Shown: positions 7,502 to 14,973 of the stretch, one piece after another
How the letters are laid out: each line of letters starts with the position of its first letter
Numbering within the stretch: position 1 is the first letter of the stretch
From: UPXZ01 sp018055865
GTDB taxonomy: Bacteria > Bacteroidota > Bacteroidia > Bacteroidales > Paludibacteraceae
Length of the DNA: 24,076 bases
NCBI GenBank assembly: GCA_964292695.1
Contig: CAXYWB010000030.1
Span: 1 to 24,076 of the forward strand
Direction: 5' to 3'
Translations under genes and position numbers: made by a program
The notes under the pieces: generated by a model
The model's input: the letters and a program-made list of their open reading frames with translations, nothing else
What the model was told of the DNA's origin: nothing
Database searches by the model: none

Positions 7502-8815
7502 ATGAAAGTATTAAAATTCGGTGGAACTTCAGTAGGTTCAGCTGCAAGGATGAAAAATGTAGCCAATCTGATTCTGAACGGCGAACAAAAAATTGTTGTA
7601 CTTTCGGCCATGTCAGGCACTACCAACAGCCTGGTGGAAATTGCCGATTATTTCTATAAAAACAACACTTCGGGTGCACTTGAAAGAATCAACATGCTCG
7701 AACACACCTACTCCGATGTGATCAGCGAGCTGTATTCGACGGAAATTTATTTGAATAAAGCGCAGGAAATAATTCTATCGCACTTTGACTATTTACGCTC
7801 ATTCTCCAAAAGTGTTTTTACCGTTTTTGAAGAAAAAGCCATTCTGGCTCAGGGCGAATTACTTTCTACCAATATGTTTCAGCTCTATCTGGAAGAAAAC
7901 GGTGCCAACAGTGTACTCTTACCTGCTCTGGACTTCATGCGAATTGATAAAAATTCGGAACCAGACAATGCTTTCATAGCTGAAAATCTGAAAAAAATAC
8001 TGGCCGAAAATCCCGGAAAGGACATTTACATTACTCAGGGTTATATTTGCCGCAATTTCTACGGCGAAATAGACAACCTGCAACGCGGCGGAAGCGACTA
8101 CTCCGCTTCACTTATCGGTGCGGCCATCAAAGCCGACGAAATCCAGATATGGACAGATATAGACGGAATGCACAACAACGACCCTCGCTACGTGGTCGGT
8201 ACAAAACCGGTACCAATGCTGCACTTCGAAGAAGCAGCCGAGTTGGCTTACTTCGGTGCCAAAATTCTCCATCCCACCTGTATTCTTCCTGCCAAACTGC
8301 ACAACATACCGGTTCGACTGCTCAACACGATGGACCCCGCAGCTCCGGGAACTATCATTTCCAACAAACGCAAAAAGGGAATAATAGAAGCTGTAGCTGC
8401 TAAAGACGGTATTACGGCCATTAAAATAAAATCGGGTCACATGCTTTTGGCATATGGATTCCTGCGGAAAGTATTCGAAATTTTCGAAAGCAACCAAACT
8501 CCCATCGATATGATAACGACCTCGGAAGTCGGAGTTTCGGTGACCATAGACAATACGCGTAAACTTGAGGAAATTCTTAACGACCTGAAAAAGTTTGGCA
8601 CTGTAACCGTGGATAGAGATATGGTTATTGTATGTATAGTAGGCGACATGGACTACGAACTTGTTGGTTTTCAGGCCAAAGTAATCAACGCACTGAAAGA
8701 CATTCCCATCCGTATGGTTTCATACGGTGGAAGTAATTACAACATTTCGGTGCTGATAAAAGCCGAAGACAAGAAGAAAGCGTTGAACCTGCTTAGTGAA
8801 GCTCTATTCGACTAA
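7502..8815 (+). CDS. lysC: Aspartate kinase
   Basis: A 437-residue enzyme that phosphorylates aspartate, the first step toward lysine, threonine, methionine and diaminopimelate. The start at 7502 gives MKVLKFGGTSVGS, the invariant kinase N-terminus; the open frame extends further 5' to 7355 but through the terminator and promoter region. Motifs include KFGGTSVGS (5-13), the LQRGGSDYSA segment (193-202) and WTDIDGMHNNDPR (217-229). Two C-terminal ACT domains (about 300-370 and 375-437), with SEVGVSVTID and GGSNYNISVLI, are the allosteric part. It is monofunctional, with no homoserine dehydrogenase fused. lysA follows after 58 bases, so feedback by lysine is plausible, but effector specificity is not visible. 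Confidence 0.97.
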   Translation: MKVLKFGGTSVGSAARMKNVANLILNGEQKIVVLSAMSGTTNSLVEIADYFYKNNTSGALERINMLEHTYSDVISELYSTEIYLNKAQEIILSHFDYLRSFSKSVFTVFEEKAILAQGELLSTNMFQLYLEENGANSVLLPALDFMRIDKNSEPDNAFIAENLKKILAENPGKDIYITQGYICRNFYGEIDNLQRGGSDYSASLIGAAIKADEIQIWTDIDGMHNNDPRYVVGTKPVPMLHFEEAAELAYFGAKILHPTCILPAKLHNIPVRLLNTMDPAAPGTIISNKRKKGIIEAVAAKDGITAIKIKSGHMLLAYGFLRKVFEIFESNQTPIDMITTSEVGVSVTIDNTRKLEEILNDLKKFGTVTVDRDMVIVCIVGDMDYELVGFQAKVINALKDIPIRMVSYGGSNYNISVLIKAEDKKKALNLLSEALFD

Positions 8816-8823
8816 AAAAACAG

Positions 8824-8855
8824 AACCGATAGGTAAAAATACTTATCGGTTTTTT
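8824..8855 (+). terminator. Intrinsic terminator between lysC and lysA
   Basis: AACCGATAGGT (8824-8834) pairs with ACTTATCGGTT (8841-8851) as an 11-bp stem with one G-T pair and a 6-base loop, directly followed by Ts to 8855. It begins eight bases after the lysC stop and ends 18 bases before the lysA ATG. Confidence 0.85.
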
Positions 8856-8873
8856 AAGAAATATTTCCGAAAT

Positions 8874-10034
8874 ATGATAAAAGCCCATTATCCCACAGAA
8901 AAATTCCAACACATTCAGACTCCTTTTTATTACTACGATCTGGATGTACTGCGCCAAACCCTGAGCGAAATCAAAGCGCTGGATTTACCTGAAAATTACG
9001 CAGTGCACTATGCCATGAAAGCCAATGTGAATCCAAAAATTCTGGCTGTGATTAAAGATGCCGGATTCGGCGCCGACTGCGTAAGTGGCGGAGAAATTCG
9101 AGCTGCTCTCGCTGCCGGATTTCCTGCTTCCAAAATCGTTTTTGCAGGAGTTGGAAAAGCGGACTGGGAAATCAATCTGGCACTGGAATCGGATATTTTC
9201 TGCTTCAATGCCGAGTCTGTTCCTGAACTGGAGGTGATAAACGAACTGGCTGCTGCTATGAACAAAAAAGCCCGGATAGCGTTGCGTATCAATCCGAATG
9301 TAAGTGCTCATACTCACGAGTATATAACTACGGGGCTCAACGAAAATAAATTCGGCATAAATATGGAGGACTTAGATAAGGTGACAGATTTAATGCCTAC
9401 ACTACAGAACCTTGATTTTATCGGAATTCATTTTCACATAGGGTCTCAGATAACTGATATGACAGCATTTCACAATCTGTGTGTGCGGATTGAGGAAATT
9501 CAGGATATATTCGAAACAAAAAATATCAGAATAGCCCACATTAACGTGGGAGGAGGATTAGGCATAAATTACGAACATCCGAATCATTTTCCGGTTCCCG
9601 AATTTGAGACATTTTTCAAAACTTACCGTGACCACCTGATACTGAAACCGGATCAAACGTTGCATTTTGAATTGGGACGCTCCATTGTGGCTCAATGCGG
9701 CAGTCTTATTTCCAGGGTTCTTTACGTGAAAGAAGGCTCAACCCGAAAATTCGTGATTCTTGATGCCGGTTTCACAGATCTTATTCGCCCGGCTCTGTAC
9801 CAGGCTTATCACCGCATTGAGAATTTATCATCGGACAGTACGATTCAGAAATACGATGTTGTCGGGCCCATTTGTGAATCATCGGATGTTTTTGCAAAAG
9901 ATTTTGCGCTGAACGAGACACAAAGAGGCGATTTAATAGCTATTAGATCGGCAGGTGCTTACGGAGAAATCATGGCTTCGCAATATAACCTGCGCAAACT
10001 GCCTGAAGCTATCACCTCAGATGATTTGAATTAA
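8874..10034 (+). CDS. lysA: Diaminopimelate decarboxylase
   Basis: A 386-residue PLP enzyme that decarboxylates meso-diaminopimelate to L-lysine, the last step of the pathway. The fold type III barrel motifs are in order: YAVHYAMKAN with PLP lysine K49, GIHFHIGSQ, the phosphate loop NVGGGLG, ELGRSIVAQCG, the CESSDVFAKD active-site segment and GAYGEIMASQYN near the end. The start at 8874 is preferred; an earlier ATG at 8796 would overlap lysC and read through the terminator stem. It follows lysC with 58 bases between, most of which is the terminator, so it may depend on read-through. No -7 consensus was found in the short remaining gap. A glycosyltransferase follows after 34 bases. Confidence 0.96.
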   Translation: MIKAHYPTEKFQHIQTPFYYYDLDVLRQTLSEIKALDLPENYAVHYAMKANVNPKILAVIKDAGFGADCVSGGEIRAALAAGFPASKIVFAGVGKADWEINLALESDIFCFNAESVPELEVINELAAAMNKKARIALRINPNVSAHTHEYITTGLNENKFGINMEDLDKVTDLMPTLQNLDFIGIHFHIGSQITDMTAFHNLCVRIEEIQDIFETKNIRIAHINVGGGLGINYEHPNHFPVPEFETFFKTYRDHLILKPDQTLHFELGRSIVAQCGSLISRVLYVKEGSTRKFVILDAGFTDLIRPALYQAYHRIENLSSDSTIQKYDVVGPICESSDVFAKDFALNETQRGDLIAIRSAGAYGEIMASQYNLRKLPEAITSDDLN

Positions 10035-10068
10035 AATGACTTGTTGAAAAAAAAAGACAGAGCATCAC

Positions 10069-11241
10069 ATGGATTTTTTTGGAATCGTATATTTTTCTTA
10101 TGTAGAAATTGGCCTTTTGACATTGCTGTTAATTGTATTCTTTATTCAGCTTTATTTCTATATCCGCTACTTTATGGGTGTTATCCGGCACAAAAAGCGC
10201 GAAACGAAAGGAGTAACAGAGTATCTGGAAGACCTGCCGCCGGTTTCAGTCATTATTTGTGCACGCGACGAAGAAGAAAATCTGAGAAAATTTCTGCCTT
10301 TTGTTCTTGAACAGGATTATCCTGACTATGAGGTGATTGTAGTTAACGATGGTTCGACCGACGATACCGACGACTACCTGTCACTCATGGTGAAGCAGTA
10401 TACTAACCTCCGGACTACTTTTGTGCCGGGAGGTGCTACCAATATGAGTACAAAAAAACTCGGTCTTACGCTCGGTATCAAAGCAGCTAAACATGATTTG
10501 TTGCTCTTTACCGATGCCGATTGCATGCCCGAAGGGAAAAACTGGCTGGCTTTGATGGCCCGGAATTTTACGCCCGAAACCGAATTTGTACTGGGTTACG
10601 GCGGTTACCTGCCCAGGAAAGGATTTCTGAACAAACTAATCAAATACGACACCCTTTTCATAGCCATTCAGTATTTGGGAATGGCTGCATCACACCGCCC
10701 ATATATGGGTGTGGGCAGAAATCTCGCTTATAGAAAAGAGACATTTTTCAACCTGAAAGGCTTTGCTACAACGCTCAATCTAATGTCGGGCGACGACGAC
10801 CTAATGGTAAACCGGGGGGCTACGCCAGTAAATACAGCTATTGAAGTTTCGGCCGAAAGCGTCACCTGGTCCGAACCCAAAACAAGCTTCAGAAACTGGT
10901 TTATTCAAAAAGAAAGACATTTGTCGGTATCCGATAAATACAACAACGGCAGTAAAATTCGCTTAATCACAGAACCACTTTCCCGAGGTATATTTTATTT
11001 GGTGTTAATAATTCTCGGAGTATTAAGCGTTATGAATTTCAACTGGATTACCCTTGCTGCAGCCGGATTGATTCTGCTCCTCCGCTTTGCTCTTCAGCTG
11101 TATATTATCAACAGATCGGCCAAAATTCTAGGTGAACGACGATTTTATCTCACCATACCGCTTTTTGACAGTATTTTACCTCTGATAACTCTTTTTATTC
11201 TAATTTTCGGAAAGAAAAAAAGAAACTTAAAGTGGAAATAG
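10069..11241 (+). CDS. Membrane-anchored family 2 glycosyltransferase
   Basis: A 390-residue inner-membrane protein. An N-terminal membrane helix (about 13-36) precedes a GT-A domain (about 58-290). Visible motifs are VSVIICARDEEENL, VVNDGSTDDT, the metal-binding DAD at 149-151, GDDD at 241-244 and QKERH at 280-284, a variant of the processive QxxRW motif. Three hydrophobic segments (about 305-325, 328-348 and 359-381) close the protein. This layout suggests transfer of a sugar to a lipid or growing polysaccharide at the cytoplasmic face of the membrane; donor and acceptor are unknown. It sits 34 bases after lysA and is probably cotranscribed, without an obvious pathway link. The start at 10069 places the first helix properly. 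Confidence 0.9.
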   Translation: MDFFGIVYFSYVEIGLLTLLLIVFFIQLYFYIRYFMGVIRHKKRETKGVTEYLEDLPPVSVIICARDEEENLRKFLPFVLEQDYPDYEVIVVNDGSTDDTDDYLSLMVKQYTNLRTTFVPGGATNMSTKKLGLTLGIKAAKHDLLLFTDADCMPEGKNWLALMARNFTPETEFVLGYGGYLPRKGFLNKLIKYDTLFIAIQYLGMAASHRPYMGVGRNLAYRKETFFNLKGFATTLNLMSGDDDLMVNRGATPVNTAIEVSAESVTWSEPKTSFRNWFIQKERHLSVSDKYNNGSKIRLITEPLSRGIFYLVLIILGVLSVMNFNWITLAAAGLILLLRFALQLYIINRSAKILGERRFYLTIPLFDSILPLITLFILIFGKKKRNLKWK

Positions 11242-11280
11242 TCTTCTTTAGAAAGTATGGATGTTTGAAAGTTCGATTGC

Positions 11281-11298
11281 CGGGTTGTTCGGGTTGTT
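11281..11298. repeat. Tandem 9-base repeat
   Basis: CGGGTTGTT occurs twice back to back (11281-11289, 11290-11298) in the spacer between the convergent glycosyltransferase and tdh genes. No function is evident. Confidence 0.6.
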
Positions 11299-11323
11299 TG
11301 AAATTTTTCTGTATATTAAAATA

Positions 11324-11368
11324 AAAGAGTTCGAAATTTCGAGAAAAACTCAAAACTCCAAACTCTTT
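11324..11368 (-). terminator. Weak candidate terminator of kbl-tdh
   Basis: AAAGAGTT (11324-11331) and AACTCTTT (11361-11368) are inverted, with an inner CGAAATTTCG palindrome in the loop. The minus strand then reads TTTTATTTT. The long loop makes this a weak call, but it is the only structure in the tail-to-tail spacer. Confidence 0.35.
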
Positions 11369-11406
11369 ACTCGATACTTTTTACTCCAAACTCAGATCTA
11401 ATTTGT

Positions 11407-12432
11407 CTATTCCCAGCTCAGAATAACTTTTCCGCACTGTCCGCTTTCCATTATATCAAATCCCTGCTGGAATTCATCAATACCGAAACGATGTGTTATC
11501 ACCGGATTCAAATCAAACCCGGATATAAGCATTTGCTCCATTTTGTACCAGGTTTCCCACATTTCGCGTCCGTAGATGCCCTTCAGAGTCAGAGCTTTGA
11601 AAATAATTTTGTTCCAATCGACCGTTGTAGTATTCGGCAAAATTCCGAGTAGTGAGATTTTGGAACCGTTGTACATATTATCAATCATGTCCCGGAAAGC
11701 CGATGGCGCTCCCGACATTTCGAGCCCTACGTCAAATCCGCGCATTCGCAGTTCTTTCATTGCCCCCTGAATGGTTTCGCCTTTGGAGGGATTGACTGTG
11801 ATTGTAGCTCCCATTTTTTTTGCTATTTCGAGCCGGTAATCGCTGAAATCGCTCACTACAATATAACGTGCACCCGCAAACCGGCTTATTCCGGTTGCCA
11901 TGGTGCCTATCAAACCCGCTCCGGTTATCAGCACATCTTCACCAATCAACGGAAAGGACAATGCCGTGTGAGTAGCGTTACCAAACGGATCCATGATTGA
12001 GGCGATGTCATCGGGAATGCGATCGTCCAGGTGCACAACATTGGAGGCCGGAAGCGAAAGGTACTCAGCGAATGCTCCATCGCGATTTACACCTATCCCA
12101 ATGGTGTTTTCGCAAACGTGCAATTTGCCACGGCGGCAGTTTCGGCAATGTCCGCAGGCAATATGACCTTCGCCGGTCACACGGTCTCCAATCTTCACAT
12201 TCTTCACTCCCTTGCCCTTTTCTACCACCACTCCTACATACTCATGTCCAATTGTCATGGGAACTTTTATTGTATTTTGCGCCCAGTCATCCCATTTGTA
12301 AATATGCAAGTCGGTACCGCAAATGGAAGTTTTCTTTATTTTGATCAGCACATCGTTTATTCCCGTTTCGGGAACTGGAACATCTTCCATCCAAATGCCT
12401 TTTTCTGCCTTTGATTTAACTAAAGCTTTCAT
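11407..12432 (-). CDS. tdh: L-threonine 3-dehydrogenase
   Basis: A 341-residue zinc-dependent medium-chain dehydrogenase that oxidises L-threonine to 2-amino-3-ketobutyrate with NAD. Catalytic zinc ligands C38 (SICGTDLHIY), H63 and E64 (IGHEYVG) fall at the same numbers as in the E. coli enzyme. The structural zinc cysteines C93, C96, C99 and C107 (ACGHCRNC and HVC) do too. The dinucleotide fold starts at GAGLIG, and VVSDFSDYRLEIAKKMGA binds the NAD ribose. It lies 47 bases downstream of kbl, which uses its unstable product. That pairing makes the assignment firm over other alcohol dehydrogenases. Confidence 0.97.
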   Translation of the reverse strand: MKALVKSKAEKGIWMEDVPVPETGINDVLIKIKKTSICGTDLHIYKWDDWAQNTIKVPMTIGHEYVGVVVEKGKGVKNVKIGDRVTGEGHIACGHCRNCRRGKLHVCENTIGIGVNRDGAFAEYLSLPASNVVHLDDRIPDDIASIMDPFGNATHTALSFPLIGEDVLITGAGLIGTMATGISRFAGARYIVVSDFSDYRLEIAKKMGATITVNPSKGETIQGAMKELRMRGFDVGLEMSGAPSAFRDMIDNMYNGSKISLLGILPNTTTVDWNKIIFKALTLKGIYGREMWETWYKMEQMLISGFDLNPVITHRFGIDEFQQGFDIMESGQCGKVILSWE

Positions 12433-12479
12433 GTTGAGTTATTGAGTTATTGAAATTATTGGAAATAATATACAACACA

Positions 12480-13670
12480 TTATTTGATTACACCTAATTC
12501 TTTTCCCACTTTGGTAAATGCCTGGACACATTTGTCCAGATGAGCCTGTTGGTGAGCAGCTGAAATCTGCACACGGATTCGTGCTTCGCCTTTTGGCACC
12601 ACCGGATAGTAAAATCCAATTACATAAATCCCTTCATCCAGCAAGCGGTTGGCAACTTCCTGCGATAGTTTTGCATCATAGAGCATCACGGCACAGATAG
12701 CCGATTCGGTAGGTTTGATGTCAAATCCGGCTGCTTTCATTTTGCCTACAAAATAAGCTGTATTGGCGTGAAGTTTATCCTGTAAGTCGTTGGTTTCGTC
12801 CATCATTTCGAACATGCGGATGCCTGCTGCGGCCACCATGGGAGGTATGGAGTTCGAGAATAAATACGGACGTGAACGTTGGCGCAGTATATCAATGATT
12901 TCTTTTTTACCGGTAGTAAAGCCGCCTATAGCGCCTCCAAAAGCTTTGCCGAGTGTTCCGGTGATGATTTCAATCTTCCCTTTCAGGTTGTAGAGTTCTG
13001 TTACACCTCGTCCGGTCTGACCCACCACTCCTGCTGAGTGAGATTCGTCGACCATCACCATTGCGTTATATTTTTCGGCTAATTCGTAGATTTTGTCCAG
13101 AGGAGCCACATTTCCGTCCATAGAGAAAACTCCGTCAGTTACAATTAACCGAAAACGTTGAGCTTGTGACTTTTTCAGCTGTTCTTCCAGATCAGCCATA
13201 TCAGCATTGGCGTAGCGATAGCGCTGAGCTTTGCAAAGCCTTACGCCGTCAATGATGGAGGCATGATTGAGCGCATCGGATATTATGGCATCGTCGGCCG
13301 TGAGAAGTGGTTCGAACACCCCGCCGTTAGCATCGAAGCAGGCTGCGTAAAGGATGGTATCTTCTGTTCCGAAAAAGCGGGCAACGGCTGCTTCGAGCTG
13401 CTTGTGAAGGTCTTGCGTGCCGCAAATGAAGCGAACAGACGACATGCCGTATCCGTGGGTATCGATGGCTGATTTAGCAGCCTCTTTCAGCTGCTGATTG
13501 TTCGAAAGTCCAAGGTAATTATTGGCGCAAAAATTCAGCACTTCTTTTCCGTCGGAAACGCGGATGGCTGCACCCTGAGGCGAGACGATGATTCTTTCAT
13601 TTTTATACAAACCGGCTTCTTCAATTCCCTGTAATTCGCTTTGTAAAAAAGACTTAAAGTTTTGATACAT
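12480..13670 (-). CDS. kbl: 2-amino-3-ketobutyrate CoA ligase (glycine C-acetyltransferase)
   Basis: A 396-residue PLP enzyme of the alpha-oxoamine synthase group that splits 2-amino-3-ketobutyrate with CoA into glycine and acetyl-CoA. Motifs are NNYLGLSNN, the MSSVRFICGTQDLHKQLE segment, SDALNHASIIDG, VMVDESHSAGVVG and TGTLGKAFGG with PLP lysine K242. Related enzymes such as serine palmitoyltransferase or BioF share the fold, but the downstream tdh and the close match in length and motifs to Kbl decide the call. A -7 element at 13710-13717 supports transcription of kbl-tdh from here. Confidence 0.96.
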   Translation of the reverse strand: MYQNFKSFLQSELQGIEEAGLYKNERIIVSPQGAAIRVSDGKEVLNFCANNYLGLSNNQQLKEAAKSAIDTHGYGMSSVRFICGTQDLHKQLEAAVARFFGTEDTILYAACFDANGGVFEPLLTADDAIISDALNHASIIDGVRLCKAQRYRYANADMADLEEQLKKSQAQRFRLIVTDGVFSMDGNVAPLDKIYELAEKYNAMVMVDESHSAGVVGQTGRGVTELYNLKGKIEIITGTLGKAFGGAIGGFTTGKKEIIDILRQRSRPYLFSNSIPPMVAAAGIRMFEMMDETNDLQDKLHANTAYFVGKMKAAGFDIKPTESAICAVMLYDAKLSQEVANRLLDEGIYVIGFYYPVVPKGEARIRVQISAAHQQAHLDKCVQAFTKVGKELGVIK

Positions 13671-13709
13671 AAATATATAAATTTAAAGTTGTTCTGTCGT
13701 AATTCATCA

Positions 13710-13717
13710 CAAAGGTA
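13710..13717 (-). promoter_or_regulatory. -7 element of kbl-tdh
   Basis: TACCTTTG on the minus strand matches TAnnTTTG and lies 39 bases before the kbl ATG. The nearest TTTG upstream (13743-13746) is 25 bases away, longer than usual. Confidence 0.5.
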
Positions 13718-13828
13718 ATGATTTTATTTAATATTATTTTTACAAACAGATGATTTATCGCGTCAGGGAAGTGACTAAGATTTAAGAATGTAAAACTTTG
13801 ATTATCAGCGATTTTATTATTTTAAAAT

Positions 13829-13846
13829 AGAAATGAGTTAATTTCT
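13829..13846 (-). terminator. Weak hairpin at the end of the DUF4230 gene
   Basis: AGAAAT and ATTTCT form a 6-bp stem around a 6-base loop that overlaps the stop codon at 13838-13840, followed on the minus strand by ATTTT. It is short and AT-rich, so only a tentative terminator. Confidence 0.35.
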
Positions 13847-14455
13847 GTTTAGCTCTTTTTGGGGCAGAGTCAGGGTGTTAATTTCGTCAATTTCTATTAT
13901 TTCAAATCCTAATTCTTCGAGCAGTGAAGTGATGAATTTGTGTGCCTGATCGGATGATTCGGTAAGAATTCCTTTTGCCAGCGCATCTTGTTTGATTTTA
14001 TTTTGCTCCGCCACTATCGCTTTCTGGTAATCAGCCACTTTTATCGGATTCAGTATGTTCATGCTTTCATCGTAAACCTGCAGCGATTTCTCATCTATCA
14101 CCGTTTCCTGAATGACAGGTATTGGCAGTCCGATTTTTACAGTCTTACCTTTTACGCTTACCGTAGTTTTACTTACATCTATACCGGCCTTTACATACCC
14201 CGTGTATTTGATCAGGAAAGACTTTTCAGTCATCGGCACCTGTAGGTTGATAAATCTCAGGTAATCAGTGAAGCTGATTACTCCACTGTAGCTATACTTT
14301 ACCAGTGATAATTCTTTGACATACGAAATTTTCTCCATAATGACCGAACTATCGTACAGCTGCCGGCTTTGAGCATATTTGGTACGATAAAGCATAAATG
14401 CCAGCACAAGAGCAAGTGCAAGCATCAACAAGGCAGAATAATTAGTACGTCTCAT
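13838..14455 (-). CDS. DUF4230 family membrane-anchored protein
   Basis: A 205-residue protein with one N-terminal membrane anchor (about 6-23) and the rest outside the cytoplasm. The body is predicted mixed beta then helix, with GYVKAGIDVSKTTVSVKGKTVKIGLPIPVI near 85-120 and a helical C-terminal part (about 140-185). Overall it resembles the DUF4230 family, which has no established function that I know of. The gene has its own promoter (14500-14530) and lies 71 bases after a 33-residue membrane microprotein on the same strand. No catalytic motif is seen. Confidence 0.78.
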   Translation of the reverse strand: MRRTNYSALLMLALALVLAFMLYRTKYAQSRQLYDSSVIMEKISYVKELSLVKYSYSGVISFTDYLRFINLQVPMTEKSFLIKYTGYVKAGIDVSKTTVSVKGKTVKIGLPIPVIQETVIDEKSLQVYDESMNILNPIKVADYQKAIVAEQNKIKQDALAKGILTESSDQAHKFITSLLEELGFEIIEIDEINTLTLPQKELNRN

Positions 14456-14499
14456 TTACAGGTTCATTTTATGTTGAAAGTAATCATACAAAAATAGTG

Positions 14500-14530
14500 C
14501 AAATATATACTACAGACTCTTTATCATCAA
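14500..14530 (-). promoter_or_regulatory. Promoter of the DUF4230 gene
   Basis: TATATTTG (14500-14507) on the minus strand is preceded, after 20 bases, by TTG (14528-14530), giving near-consensus -33/-7 spacing. A second -7-like TATTTTTG lies at 14489-14496. The upstream half overlaps the stop codon of the small ORF. Confidence 0.6.
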
Positions 14531-14628
14531 CCGGTAACCAGATACAGCAGCAAAATCAACAAGGCAACCGCTCCGGCTATAGAGCCAAAAATGATAAGCA
14601 TCAGCTTGATAAATTGTTTATTTTCCAT
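14527..14628 (-). CDS. 33-residue single-pass membrane microprotein
   Basis: An ATG at 14628 opens a frame of 33 codons ending in TGA at 14527. The peptide begins MENKQFIKLMLIIFGS and ends LLLYLVTG. A short charged N-terminus with two lysines is followed by about 23 hydrophobic residues containing a small-residue stretch GSIAGA, so it should span the inner membrane once with its N-terminus inside. A consensus promoter (14656-14688) places the start of the transcript about 20 bases before the ATG, which argues that the frame is real. It precedes the DUF4230 gene on the same strand. I do not recognise a family. Confidence 0.65.
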   Translation of the reverse strand: MENKQFIKLMLIIFGSIAGAVALLILLLYLVTG

Positions 14629-14973
14629 TTCATTCCGAAATTTTCAGTTTTCAGGCAAAGATAATTAATTTTGTTGTTCTTCCACAAAAAACTTCGAGAA
14701 CCATTCAGAGACACATAATGGCAGAAATAGGCCATAGAACAACCAGTAGATGTAAATCCCTTACCAAAAAACATATCAATAATCAACTAAAGAAAATTCC
14801 AATTATCTCATTTTCAGCATTTAATGATTTTTACTAAATATTTATATAAATATTACCTTATGTAGTTAAAGTTCTTTATTATTTACAAAAATCTGATTTT
14901 GATCCTTTATTTTTTCCGAAATTTGCACCCGGTTTATCAACCCCGACCTAATTATTAATTCCGATTTCCCGAT
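14629..14973. other. Divergent intergenic region
   Basis: These 345 bases separate the minus-strand microprotein from the plus-strand L,D-transpeptidase. The left end holds the microprotein promoter. The rest is very AT-rich and without a supported gene. Near 14918-14925 GAAATTTG is a poor -7 match for the transpeptidase. A 61-codon minus-strand frame (14601-14786) is not supported. Confidence 0.6.
14656..14688 (-). promoter_or_regulatory. Consensus promoter of the 33-residue microprotein
   Basis: On the minus strand TTTG (14685-14688) is followed after 21 bases by TATCTTTG (14656-14663). Both halves and the spacing match the phylum consensus, and transcription would start about 20 bases before the ATG at 14628. 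Confidence 0.75.

Noticed and set aside
8796..8873. Longer lysA version starting at 8796 and overlapping lysC
   Set aside because: The added residues come from the terminator stem region and are not family-like; the start at 8874 fits.
11242..11406. Possible small gene or mobile remnant between the glycosyltransferase and tdh
   Set aside because: Only a short tandem repeat and a weak hairpin are present; no frame, terminal repeats or target duplication.
14601..14786. 61-codon minus-strand frame upstream of the DUF4230 gene
   Set aside because: It has mixed composition with no domain, spans the promoter at 14656-14688 and overlaps the better supported 33-codon frame in another reading frame.
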